A DNA stretch of 64,000 nucleotides from Crotophaga sulcirostris (Eukaryota > Chordata > Aves > Cuculiformes > Crotophagidae): assembly GCA_013397455.1 (NCBI GenBank), contig VYZB01000076.1, positions 1,397,522 through 1,461,521 on the forward strand, given 5' to 3'. Position numbers and translations under genes: made by a program. The notes under the pieces are model-generated. The model did not search any database and was not told the DNA's origin. It saw only the letters and a program-made list of their open reading frames with translations. How positions within the stretch are numbered: position 1 is the first letter of the stretch; each line of letters opens with the position of its first letter. This document shows positions 49,930 to 61,985 of this stretch, piece by piece.

Positions 49930-51010
49930 ATAAAATAGTTTTGGTTGGAAGGAACCTTTAAAGGCATTTACTTCTCACCCTTTAGATTGACCAGCAGGTC
50001 TCTATTCAGCCATATTGGTCTCTTGCCCTCCTTTCCTGATTTCTTACACCTGAGGATCAAGAGCTCTTGTACTCTATGGAAAGCGCCCTTAAAGATCCAC
50101 CAGCTCTGTTCTGCTCCCTTGTCCCTGAGGGCAGTTTCCCAAGGGCTCCTATTGACTGACTCCTTGAAGAGTTGGAATTTTGCTTTCCTGAAATTCAGGG
50201 TCCTGACTTTATTCTTGGTCGGACCCATAGCCCTCAGGACTGTGAACTTCACCAGTGCATGATCAGTGCAGCCCAGGCTGTCTCCAATCTTGATGTCACC
50301 AATTAGCTCACTTGCATTGGTGACCATCAGGTCCAGTATTGCATCTCCTCGGGTACAGGTGTCTATTATCTGGCTTAAGAAATTATCCTTCAATGCATTC
50401 CAGGAGTCTCCTGGATTGCCTACAGCTTGCCATGCTACTTATCCAGCAGATGTCAGGGTGGGTGAAGTCCCCCAGCAGGATAAGAGCCTGTGAACATGAT
50501 GTCTCCTGTAGCTGGAGTAAGAAGGCTTCCTCAACAGGCTTCCCTTGATTGGGTTGCCTGTAGTAGACACCAAGCACAAGGTGTTTCCTTTTATTGCCTC
50601 AGTCTCTAATCTTTCCAGTAGGCTTCTAACGTGCTCCTCATTCTTGTTCAGAGACAACTCTTCACACTCTATCCATTTCTGGATGTAGAGGGCAACGCTT
50701 CCACCCCTCCTGTTTTGCCTGTGCCTTCTGAACAGCCTGTAGCCTCACTCGAGTCATGGGATTCACCCAACTAAGTTTCAGTATTGGGAACTAGGCTGTA
50801 GTTTTCTAGCAGCACGGTGGCTTCCAGCTGCTCCTGTTTGTTGCTTATCCTGTGTGCACTAGTGTAGAGGCACATGGGCTGTTGGCCATGTCACCTTCTT
50901 AGAGGAACACGCCTTAATTCCTTTGATATATTTCACTGGTGTTTACCTGTTAGCTCCTATTACCTCAAGAGCCCCTGAGTCATCTCTGTAAGACTTTAGA
51001 AGTGCTGCAG
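49930..51010 (-). mobile_element. CR1 LINE: endonuclease region of ORF2 joined to a CR1 3' end, reverse transcriptase deleted
   Basis: On the minus strand from about 50890 downward, translated blocks follow the AP-endonuclease domain of the CR1 ORF2 protein. An N-terminal block resembling CLYTNARSxxNKQEELE comes first, then a block ending TET, then GGVALYIQ, then LLGDFTHPDICW (normally GDFNHPDICW), then GDAILDLMVTNASELIGDIK and DSLGCTDHALVKFTVL (the catalytic SDH motif reads TDH). The frame is broken by shifts and stops between 50760 and 50400; the longest open part is 50393-49968. After LVNLKGEK the sequence runs directly into a CR1 3' terminal block (CTTTAAAGGTTCCTTCCAAC on minus, 49930-49970), so the reverse transcriptase and most of the 3' UTR are missing. 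It is a dead copy, not a host gene. Confidence 0.85.
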
Positions 51011-51550
51011 TCTGTCCTGTCCTGTTTAAGGCAGCAACTGGGGAGAGCCCTGGGGAATCAGTGGCACGGCATCAGAGTGACACAAGTCACTCAGGGGGAG
51101 AGTGTAAATGACATTTACTAAAAATGGTGCATGTCCTGAAACACTACCTACAACAATCAATGACCTGCACGCAGTATAGCACTGACAGGAAACCATAAAG
51201 CCCAATGTTAACCCACAACTTAGGAACACTGTCAATGCTGTATCACAGACAATTTGCTTAGTGAAACCAAAAAGCATAAAAAAGCCCAATGTTGCCAGAG
51301 TCAAAACCAAAAACCAAAAATGTCCACTACAGCCTGCTGCAGCCACACTTCTTACAAGGAAAAAAGGAAAAGAAAACTTGGAGAGCGAGAGAAAGAGAGA
51401 AAAGAGAGAGATAGTTGATAAGAGAGATGGAAGAGATGATAGTCACTACCTTCAAGATTTCACATGTTGTAGCATGCTTTTCTTTGTCCTGCAGGTCTGA
51501 GAAGATGGCAAGTGTCCGCAAGGCTACAGGTGTGCACACACTTTTCTATC
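51011..51550 (-). repeat. Unassigned repeat-like block between two CR1 pieces
   Basis: A non-CR1 segment of about 540 bp lies between the upstream edge of the CR1 endonuclease fragment and a CR1 3' end in opposite orientation. The minus strand carries an open frame (51346-51026, starting at GTG) whose product is rich in hydrophobic stretches (LVLTLATLGFFMLFGF, FLSCGLTLGFMVSC), preceded by a GA/CT-rich tract. The 13-mer AAAGCCCAATGTT occurs twice (51199-51211, 51281-51293). I do not recognise it; an LTR or the 5' part of a retroelement is one possibility. Confidence 0.35.
51377..51440 (+). repeat. GA-rich tract
   Basis: Purine-rich GAGAGCGAGAGAAAGAGAGA and following imperfect GA repeat. Confidence 0.8.
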
Positions 51551-51554
51551 CCAT

Positions 51555-51622
51555 GGCAGGGGGAGTGGAAATGGATGGGCTTTGAGGTCCCTTCCAACCC
51601 AAATAGTTCTATGATTCTATGA
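51555..51622 (+). mobile_element. CR1 3' end
   Basis: GGCTTTGAGGTCCCTTCCAA, then CCCAAATAGTTCTATGATTC and a second ATTCTATGA-type unit. The final 65-70 bp of a CR1 in + orientation. Confidence 0.85.
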
Positions 51623-54600
51623 CTTTGGCACAAATTCACACTAAGATTTGTCTGTCATTTTTACTGCCTGTCCACTAATACCCTTACTTTTCAGTTTCTG
51701 TTAATTTTCCCAGCACAGATATCAGGTTTACCAGCCTATACAGTTTCCCTTCTCTCCCCTGGAAGCCTTTTTAAAAAACTAGCATCATACTTAAGACCTC
51801 CAGGCTTTATAACATCAAACTGGTTTTAAACAAGAGGTTGCACACCGCTGCATGCAGATCAGCTCTTGCATCCTTTCATTTCTTTAGGAAACTCAGATGA
51901 GTATCTTCCAGTCCTGGTGATATGATAATAATAATTTTGTCTATTCCTTCCATAATTTCTTCTGCCATCTCTTAAGATTGGGCAACAGAATGGGTGACTT
52001 TTTCTGTGATATGCTGATCAAAGATGAACTCTGCTGTCAGGATCCTTTCCCCTGAAACATCTACCCTTTTCCAGATGGTGGGAATGGGGAGCAAACACTC
52101 GGCTCTCTCACGCACCCACTCTCTGCCTACTGAAAATGTATTTTTTTAATGCCCACACTCAGAAGGAAGAAATAGAAGTGCTGCAATTTCAATATATTCA
52201 TTTTGATGTGAATTTATGCAACCTGCTTACTTTCTCCTTCCCCTACCCCAAAGAGCCAGGCAAGATGCTTTCAGCTGCCAAGGCATGCTGCATTTCTCTG
52301 GTGTTTCAGCCTGGACTGACCCAGCCATGGGTTGGTGACACGGTGCAGTCAAGTCCTGCATACTGAAGATCAATCTAAGAGTTAAACTTAGCTGTAAAGT
52401 AAATTACTTGTGATTTCCTCTGTTGCACAGAAGATCCCTTTGTTTAACTCTGATTCCTGCCCTGGAGGATCACACAAATGAGATGTAAATCCATTCTTAT
52501 TCCACCAGCAAAGGAAGGTGGATACTGCCTGGTGTCTGTTTCAGAGGACCAGCTCTCACTCTCTCCATACTTAGAGGACTGTTACAGTTTTGGAAAGGCC
52601 TAGCTCCACTCTATTGGCTTTGGCAGGAGAAAAACCCTCCCTTCCCAAGCCTCACGCTTACAGGAAAGCCTGTGCAGCCTTTTTAAATTTGTATCATCCC
52701 GCTGCCTTTTATCGAGGAGGACTGCTGTGGATTTCCACTGCTTCATTATGCAAAAAATATATAATCAAATATTCTGCCAACCAAACTGGCTGTGAAAATG
52801 AAATGTTACAAGTGACCCAAATAAAATTTAACAGCTATGTCTCTCATTCAGTCATAGTAAAGGTACAGCCATCTCCACTTCTGATTTCTGACTGCAGATT
52901 ACAGAAGATTCCTGATGTACTTCAGCAGTTTATATCCTTTTAAAGAAATACCAAACAATTAATTTGGCATAGAGGGATCAGATACAGGATTCTAATTTGT
53001 ATTTCTACAGTCTTTCAGGAAAACACTTGTTTCTGCTTAAATGGATATGGGTTTGCCGCCTGGATGATAATCCCAATATGATTTCACAATGATTATCAAG
53101 GACTTTTACTGTGGCATAGCTGATCAGAGGGGAAATGAGCTTAAATTCTGTAGCTGTCTAGGGGATCTGTAAAAGCATCTTACTTCCTTCCTTCTTCATT
53201 TTTAATACCAACCAGAACTGTCATATCAGGCAACCAAACAGAATAAAGAAGCAAGAATATTAAAAAATGGTTTATGTAGTGTTTGCAATAAGGTGGTGAT
53301 AAGACCCCAGAGGAGCCTGCTGATCGATTTTGTTGTTGGAAAGCAAGACAATCTCATTGCCAAGAAGCACTGCTGAGGAGGCGGAATTGCTAGTAACAAA
53401 AGCTGCTAGCAGCTCCACATAGCATCCATGTTTCTGCTTGACCATGTGCCTGGGCAACAGTATGGGCGGTGAAGCGTAGAGATACCATCGGTGTCCCCCA
53501 GATCAGCTGATGGTTAAACTCAGTACATCCATAATAACCATCAGTGTCCATCCTCAGGCAAGGACTTTAAATTACACAGAACAAGATTTTCAGGTAAGCC
53601 TTGTTTTGTAAAGTAAGGGTTCTGTTTACCAGACCTAAACCTGATCCCTCACCACACTGCTTCTGCCCACCTGCTGGATGGGGAGCCCGTGCTCAGCTTC
53701 ACACCAGCCTGCTGCAGTCAGATTCAGAAATTTTAAAGCCTTTCCTTGAGACAATTTCTATCAGCTCCAGTCCTACTATCGCTGGAGGATTTTAGAGAAG
53801 ATCACATCTAGTCCCCCATTAGACTCCGCCCACCCCACCTTCCCCCTTCACTCAGAATTGCCTGTACCAAGGTGCTCCTGCTGTTCCCATCTCTCCTAAC
53901 CAGCTGTCCTTGCAACAAGCAGGTTTCTTTCCCTTCCCTCACCCTTCTATACCAAGTCAGGATCCAGGACAGTTTCTCCCCTCTCAAAACATCAGGGAAG
54001 AAGCAAAAACGACCTCTCCTGAGCAGTGTGGAAATGCATCCGATGCTTTTTGCCCTGCATGCACAGGGCTTCATCTTCATGCCTAACAACAGCTACTGGG
54101 AACTTGCAAGTACACACCCAATACGTCTGTTTACGTCAAAATTCATGTACTAGCATCATTCTCCAAATGGAACCATTTTTCTACTGTCCTACAAGAGCAT
54201 TAGCTGAGGAAAGAAGCTGAATATTGAGGTTATGAAACAGTTAGTTATCAGTGTTTCCAGAAACACTCATCACTCTGCTGTCTTTGAAGGACAACCTAAA
54301 AACTTACACAGCAGCAGCAACCAGGATGCATCAACTTTAAAGTAAAAAACAGGACACTTTCCAAGCAGTAAACTTTCTTTGTCACATAATTTTGCAGTTA
54401 TATTGATCTTTAAAAAAAAAAACAACACACTTTTGCCCACTCTTTATATAAAAGATGTTTTAGAAAGGTATGCTATTTTAGCTTTAGAATTATTTGCTAA
54501 TACAGTCCCATACCAATTTCTGTTTTCTTTGTTGTCTGTCCTCCTTTATTAGGGAGGGACTTTAAACAACTATCCTAGTTTCAGAATGAATAAGATAGCA

Positions 54601-55612
54601 GTGCCAAGATGTATTTCTTCTGTCTACTCCTGACATTCTTTAAATCACTGAATTGTCCAAATTCATTTCTCTCCAAATTCAATTCTTTTCAAAATCCCAT
54701 CTCACAGTTTCCGTTGGGTTTTTAGACACGACTAACTTTCTAGTCAACACTTAGGCACAAAAAACCACTTAGCAAGAACACCCAACACGTGTTCTGTATT
54801 CCTAATAAACACATGCATTTTCACCTGCCCTCTAGTAGCTTTACCCAGTCGATAAACAAACTTTTCCTCTTTCAAAGCCTGCAACAGCCTCCAGAGCCTC
54901 CCCAGGAAAGCAACACCTCCACAACCCCTCTGGAGGCAGGTAACCCAACTCTGCATAGAGATGCAGGATAATTATAGCTTAATTTCAGCAGCAGGTGCAA
55001 CTAATTAACCCACAGACGCTTGCCATCTCCCAGGGAGCAGAGGCAACTCAACTTCATGGGAGAGAGAAGCCCTGTGGGGAAAGTACTGTGAAAAGCTGAG
55101 CCTAGGGAAGATGTTTAAACCACGTGTTAGGTTTTGTTGCAGCTACATCTGTTCTCTTTCCTCTGCAGCCTGCCTCTCCCCATAGCTAGGGATCCTCAGA
55201 CCTGCTGATTTCAGCTCAGTACCTGAATCATTCTCAGGTTTCCTCCACCTAGGTAGGTGGCAAGGAGGCAGGCAAATTGCTGATCAAACACAAATGGTGG
55301 CTGGCATCCTCACAGCCAGATTCCCAAGCACCTGAGCCACAGGTTCCCTTACACATGTTCTGCATTGCAGCTTTATCTCTTCCCTGATAAGCCTGGTGCT
55401 GCATCTAAATGTCTGACGCACTCCACGTACCGCTTGTCCGTTGGTAATGTACACCCTTTCTGGGGTCATCCCATACATCAAGGACCCTTGTCAGCAAATT
55501 ACAGTGTGTATGTAACAAGCCATGCTGCCAGCCAGGGTCAGGTGAACTGCAGTCCCTTTGTTTTCATTCTTCTGCTGCCATTAGCATTATTCTGCCTGTG
55601 GCAGGAATGTTA

Positions 55613-55643
55613 TATAGTTATATATATATATATACGTATATAT
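55613..55643. repeat. TA microsatellite
   Basis: (TA)n with a central CG (TATATACGTATATA). Confidence 0.85.
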
Positions 55644-57816
55644 GGTTTTGTGACCAGTCTTAGATTTTAACTAGCAATAAAGCCAAAGAAAACACATTTT
55701 TTCACATGGCTGGGAATTGAATGGAGACTAATGGCTTAACAAGAAAGAAGACAATTTTTATTCTTTCAGGGACTTTTTCCTTAGCCTAATTGCTAAGGTT
55801 TGTTTTAGATTTTAATTACTGTCACTTGGTTTGTTCAGGCAGATTTAACTTGCTTGTTCGGTCTGCTGAAGGTAGAAGGTGTGCTTTGTGAACACAATCA
55901 AGTCTGTTTGTAAGACCAACAGTAAGGAAGTAATAGTTTTTAAATAAAGCATCTTGTAATCACTTAGATAATAAATATATAAAGTGTTAGGAAATTGCAA
56001 CCAGCTAGTCCCTCTGCTAAATCACAATTTTGATGAAGGAACAGTGACATTGTCTGAAGGAAACTGAGGAACAGAACTCTAGTGACACACTGAAAATTTC
56101 TGATGGAAAAGACGACACATAAAGCAAAGTTGTGATCTGTATTCAGTTCAGCATACCAGAGGTCTGTATGTATTATCCTCTACATCTCCTTCCCTCCTTA
56201 ATTACCTCACTAGCTTTAGTGGCTCTCAATCTCAGGGTCACCAAAACCACTTGCTAGCAACCTGATTGCCAATGACAACAAAAGACATGGAATTGCCTGT
56301 TTTGATTATTGTTTCATTTTAATTCAATTTGCAGCCAGTCCACAGTGAGAAGGGCTTCTTACTGTGTGTCTGATGATCTGGAAATTCACACTAGTGAGTG
56401 AAAATATCTGCCTCTCAGAAGGAGGTATAAGTCCAGAGCTACTGGTCACTTGAGGACCTCCAAATGCCAGCGGGAGCTATTTTCTCTTAAGTGCCTTTCC
56501 CACGTATACACTCCTCCCCTTCCCCATCACCCTTAGGTGACAATTCACCTTCCTCTGGTGAAGCTGTCTGAAAAAATATTTGCTGTGCAAAGATCAAAGA
56601 GAAGCAACAATTAAAACTGGATGAGGGCATTGCTGAAGTTTAAAGGAGAAACGCTGGAAGACAATTCAACGAGAGAAATGTAGAGATCATGGGCACGTTG
56701 TCTTGCAGCAGTGGAGCTCTTTCTGATGTGTGATTTCACATGGCCATAACTGGTAGAAATTTTTCAGATCTTTTCAAAGTGAACTAAATAAGTTTCATAA
56801 ATACTCCAAACTTCCTTAGGCACAGCTCAATCAGCCTTGAGTGAGGAGATGAGCTATGAGGGAGAAGTGCATGGGAGAAAGAGGAACATTTTGATAGCTG
56901 GTCAGTACCTAGTGGTCCCATTGAAGTATTCAGGGAAAGAAAAAGGTGTATTCTTGCAACCACCTCTTCTCTCTCACTTCCTCAAACTTGATCATGTGTG
57001 AGAGCCACTAGCTACCTAGTAATGCCTTTAAGGCATTTAAGGTCTGATCCTTGTGACACAAACAGAAGGCCACTAATAGTTTCCAGGTGTTAAGGAGAAG
57101 GAGGAGGTAGGATTGCTGAATAGAAATGTTAACAGTATCTCCTTCAGAAGAACTGGTGATGGCCAGAGAGATGTGTCTTCTAAGGAAAAAAGTGTAACAC
57201 CAACAAATACCTCTAACACAACTCCACAGAGGCTCTCAGAATGCCTTTTAAATCATTGAAGAGGGAGTTTAGATGCTGCTGAGTGGTGATGCTCCAGCTT
57301 TCAGGCTGTTTTCTGAAGTTTACTATGGACTCCAAAGATAGAGTGCACTCTGGCTTGAAAACAGAGCTGAAAGAGCATCCAGCTGCACAGGGATCAAAGT
57401 TTGTTAATATTTTAATGTTTCTAACATGATGCAGAGTGCATGAAAAGTCTAAGCCTTTGGGACCATCTTGCTTAATTTATGTAGTGAGTCACTACCGAAA
57501 ACCAAGGCTGTAGTTCTGCCTTCCTGACAGCAGATTGAATTCTGACTACTCTCAGTAGTCCAATATTGATTAGTAAAACAACTTTTTCTTCCCCTTCTAC
57601 ATTTTTAACAAATAAAATAGAAAATTAATCTACTTCACGACAATAACAGGCAATCAGGTAAAGATGTTGGAGCTGTCACTAGTTATGCAGCTTTTCAGGC
57701 TAATGTAGAGATAAATCACATCAGCATTTGGCAAACAGAACAGTCATACTGGCACTGGAATAATTGCATGAGTTGTCAAAAGTGCAAGTAAAAGGGCCTT
57801 CAAACATTCAGTCTAC

Positions 57817-57865
57817 TTAAAGTCAACTCTGGTCTATTTAAAATTTAAAGTCAACTCTGGTCTAT
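57817..57865. repeat. Tandem duplication, 28-bp period
   Basis: A 21-base block beginning TTAAAGTCAACTC occurs at 57817-57837 and, unchanged, at 57845-57865. Exact identity points to a recent local duplication. Confidence 0.9.
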
Positions 57866-60838
57866 GTCTACAGAGCAAACATGACCTGGTGAAAAGCAGC
57901 ACTGCAGGGCATGAACGGGTAACAGTAGTCACAAAAATGCTGGTGCTAGCAGTCTACATGTGAAGACTTCACCACTGGACAGCACTAGCCCAACAGCAGG
58001 ACATGTAGGTGGATTAGGGAGGAGAGAGACCACTCAGGGCTCTCCTTTCCCCCTAACAATCCCACATAAAACCAAGAAAAAAACACTGGTCCTCCAGCTC
58101 AGTGGGCAGAAGTGTTAGGATAGGAATCTTTCCAGTGAGAGGGTGTTATTACACAGATCTCTTCCCTATATAGGAAAAAAATTCGTCAGTTTTTGAGAAG
58201 AATATAGAAGAGTTCAAAGCTCCACATAGCTTAGCACACGGAAAACCACTGTGCCATCCATGACACGTTTTGGCTCCCCTGCGCTCCCTGCTGCCTCTTC
58301 TAATTCCATTTTGCTCAGAGCAAAATGCCAAAGTGAAACCCAGGACAACTCATTTTTGGCTACTCAAATAGTATGACAGTTGGTGAGAAGGGATGTACCT
58401 ATCCTCCTGACAACAAACTTGCTGAAAATCACAGATCTGTTGGGTTGCTTCCCCCCCTCCAAGGAAGTCTGTATGGACCACACTCTGTTGCAATTGCTAC
58501 TTCTTTCCCCCTCCAAATCACACAGTACTGGGCATTAGGGGAAGATCTTATGTACAGTGGGCATTTGGATTCAGTTCCAGTTTCTGGTCTCCCAAAGCAA
58601 TGAGCTGTCTCATCCTGCCACCACTGCTGCACCGCAACGTTTTTAGTGGGCAGGATGAAAGTGGATGTGCTGGCTTTCCATAGTTAGTGTGGGACCTTGT
58701 CACTTTTCAAAGTGACTTGACTGCAAGAAAAAGCTCTGAGTTTGGTTTCATCACTGACCCCGGAACCATCTCATTTGTACAGCTACTGCTGGCCAAGTTA
58801 TATACTGGATTCAGCTATTTCGGGTGAGCTTTAAGTCCCCAAAAAGAAAAAGGGAAAACAGATTGATGTTTTCCTATATCTGATAAAAAACCAGACCTTA
58901 ATATATCAGTCAGTCTTATAATAAAAAAGCAAAAATTGTACAGTTCCATCAGTATCAGTATGATTGTCTTCTATCTCATTATAAAAGACTATATACAGTG
59001 ATACAAGCTTTTATGCTAGTTTGAAAAGACAAGAGAATCTGGTGATTTTGTTACAGCTTTGCTCATCCCATCACAACGTGATTCCCCAGAAGGTTTCACT
59101 AAGAATGATGCATTATTCTGTTTGTCTCATGAAAGACTATCACAGCTCAGATATGTGGCAAAACGACATTGGATGGGTGTTTGTAAAAAAACTGCATAGC
59201 AGCTAGACGAGCTAAGGGCTTTAGGAAACAGAATGAGACTGTGTAGGGGCCAGCTAATCGTGTGGCATCCTGGGGAGCCTTACTGCCTGACGCTTTTAAA
59301 GAAGCACCAATCATTGATCTGGGCCCACAGTGGATCTCCCAAAATAGCCTGGTACTGACTATTCTACTGGAAAAGAGAATAGCACAGCCAAAACCCTGAA
59401 AGCATCTGGCACCAACATGCCTCCACATGTTGTGAATGCCTGCTAGCAAAGCTTCATATGGCCATTATCCTATGAAAGGTTCATTTGCATATCTGTGCCA
59501 CTTGGGAAGTGAATATTGTTTATATTAGCCAACAGTTGATGACAAAAAAGAGAACGTCTGCCTGGGACATGGTGTTCTTCCTGGAGCTGAGGTGAATTTG
59601 TTGTCTGCAGACACATTGCCATGAGACACATCAAACTGCTTTGAGATCCAAACATGGGAACGACATCAGAGTCAAAGTCCTAACTCTGGTCAGTTTCAGA
59701 TGCCGCCCTTCCAAAAAAATATTGTATGTGCCTAAAAAAAGGGGGTTCCACCAGTCAGAATGGTGATTGAGCAGTTGCAGTACAAGGTGGGGAGATCTCT
59801 GTAAGGAAAAGATCCCAAAGAACAACCCAAGCCACTGCAGCCCAGCTGTAGGAAGGCTAGTCTTGTCACCACTGCTAGCTGAGAGGATTGTGCACAATAT
59901 GAATCTCAGATCAAAAGGCACGTCAGTCTTCATGTTAATCTATGAGCCTGCTGCACCAGCAGCACTCTCAAGAGCTACTCCTGTCACAGGGTAAACTATG
60001 TCCCAGTGACTCAGAAAGCACATATGGCACCTTTAGAAGAAAACAGGAATACAAGAACTTCTTCAAAAACATATGTTCACCTTTCTCCCACACCTACACA
60101 GAAGCGCAAGGTGCAGAACAGGCTCCACGCGCACATCATCGTCATTGCCACAGCAGAGTATGGTCTACTCCCAGGCAGGAAAGGGAGATTTACAATCACT
60201 GAGCTCTTAAGCAAATCTCAAAACTTTGCAACATCTTTCTTTGTTGTTGTTCTGCTATGCTGAAGCTGTGCTTGGGCTGAAATCAGGCATTTTTGCTTGG
60301 TTTTGGCTAGCTCTCTGCCTGTGTCTGGGATACCAGTTCTCACCCTCAACCAAATAGTCACTGGGGAGAAGGGATAGGGACAGCTCCGGGTAATGTTTTT
60401 CTAACATTTACTAACATTTGTTTCCTCTTAGAGGCAAACTAAAATCAAACTTTCATTTGCTTCCTTGAGATATGTGGAGACAAGCGGGTGCTGCCTTTTT
60501 ATGTGACTACCCTTAATGCTTAGCAGACCACGTTTTGGTGTTTTATGATGATGACCAACCAACCCCAACACCACCATAGCAGAACAAGCCTCTAAGTCCC
60601 ACAGCACAACCTTGCAAGCCCTTTCTTGCTTTTGGAGAACCTCCTTTAGCCACATTATAGTGAGTGAGTTATGGAGGATCAAGGAAATGTTTCAAATTTC
60701 ATTTGCTTTTTAAAACATCTTCCTCATTAACAGAGTGCTGCCACGGAAAAATACCCACACATCACTGCACTGCTCACTAACTCAGCAGGGTACAATAATT
60801 CCCTGCAAAAGGACAAGCTGAACAGCTACAGCACTTAC

Positions 60839-61118
60839 CTCTGGACTTGGAAAATCAATGATTTGTTTGTTTTTAAATCTGTAAAATCCTGTAGAGACTT
60901 TTTCCTCTCTGCTAATTTTGTTGGCAAAGTCAACTGGAAAAGGTTTCCAGCATCTGTCAATTCTGTTGGGAGGTCTTCCACATGGTGTGAAAACCCCTCT
61001 CTTGACGTGGCTGGAAAGGCTTTCACTGAACCACAGAAGTCACTCACCAGCTCCTCTATTTTTACTGAGTCAATAAAGGAAATTCTCACCACCGTGATTG
61101 ACTGATTCTTTGACAGAG
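60839..61118 (-). other. Candidate internal coding exon of an unrecognised minus-strand transcript
   Basis: On the minus strand a pyrimidine-rich acceptor (CCTCCTGCGTCTTTGCAG, AG at 61120-61119) precedes a 280-bp segment. It ends at a near-perfect donor CAGAG|GTAAGT (GT at 60838-60837). One frame is open across the whole segment (about 93 codons). It reads from LSKNQSITVVRISFIDSVKI through EELVSDFCGSVKAF and LAERKKSLQDFTDLK to IFQVQ, enters with two bases of a split codon and leaves in phase 2. I do not recognise the product, and the complementary + frame (60863-61105) is also open. No partner exon was identified. It could be part of an unplaced neighbouring gene, a lncRNA exon or chance. Confidence 0.28.
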
Positions 61119-61634
61119 CTGCAAAGACGCAGGAGGCATAATATCAGCTGCTGCACAGACTTTCCAAACATATGCTGCCAGTACCTTCAGTCTTGAGTTG
61201 CAGCTACCCTGTTATTTTAGTATTAGATTTGTCCTTTAGCAGCAAGTGCTAATCGTTCCACACAGCATGGCAATTCTGAGGCCCCTGACACTTGTCACTG
61301 CAGACAGGAATGATATTAGAAAAATCAATTTACAACTTAAATGAGGAAAGAATAAAACAGTCCAAAGGCAAGAAGCTGCACTCTGTCACAAATATCCAAA
61401 AGACAGCATTAAATCCACATTGTGCTTCAAATAAGAAAGGTTCTACTTGTTTCAAAACAAAACAAAAATATTTGCCAATACTTTAAACAACCATTTTGGT
61501 TTACTAGGCAGTCTCAGACAAATATTAATAAATAAAAAGGTGCAAAAAGAGTAAAAATTGCTTCTTTATTGGTAGAAGTATTGTAGTGCTGGGGAAGAGG
61601 CCATCAGTTTCATGAAGGGAAAAGAAGAGCTTCC
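61119..61634. other. Intergenic, nothing recognised
   Basis: About 500 bp without a feature I can support, apart from the acceptor-like tract of the candidate minus-strand exon at its left end. Confidence 0.6.
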
Positions 61635-61985
61635 ATAAAAGGGACACTTCACTACAGCAGGACTCTTCAGATTGGAAAAGAAATCCATGGGTGGGGAATA
61701 TGCTAGAGATCTATAAAATCCGGAACAACATGGAGACAAACAACTATTCTTTTCTTTTCTAGTAAAATAACAAGCAGGCATTAAACAGTCCAAACAAGTA
61801 AGTGATGCATCTTCTTATTGGCACAGGGTCAACCTGGAGAAGTCTTTCCCACAAATCACTTGGGCAATTATGAGTTTGCACAGATTCAAAAAGCAATTGG
61901 ACAAACCCATGGAAGGAAAAATAAATTAATCAATTGCTGATAGGCACAAGGATGCTTCCTGTGGTTTAAGCTGTTTCCAAAACAT
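61635..61985 (+). mobile_element. Ancient CR1/L3-like LINE fragment
   Basis: In the + direction the blocks TAGAGATCTATAAAATCCGG, AACATGGAGACAAACAACTA, then a gapped stretch, then CAGATTCAAAAAGCAATTGG ACAAACCCATGGA follow the 3' end of ORF2 of old CR1/L3 LINEs (a 'gaggtttataaaatcatgaatgg ... ttcaaaaaagactggacaagttcatgga' type order). It is strongly diverged, far older than the other CR1 copies here. Confidence 0.6.

Larger units (their letters stand above)
51623..60838. other. Intergenic, nothing recognised apart from simple repeats
   Basis: About 9 kb with no exon or element I can name. It holds a TA microsatellite at 55613-55643 and a short tandem duplication at 57817-57865. Open frames are short and lack splice context or family resemblance. 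Confidence 0.6.

Noticed and set aside
49968..50393. 141-codon minus-strand open frame with clear protein resemblance
   Set aside because: It is the C-terminal part of the CR1 ORF2 endonuclease (TDHALVKF block), a dead LINE copy and not a host gene.
50383..50577. Minus-strand frame with LLGDFTHPDICW
   Set aside because: Another piece of the same CR1 endonuclease, out of frame with its neighbour.
61566..61793. 75-codon minus-strand frame whose TAA overlaps an AATAAA
   Set aside because: Most of it is antisense to an ancient LINE fragment, so the stop/poly(A) overlap looks accidental.
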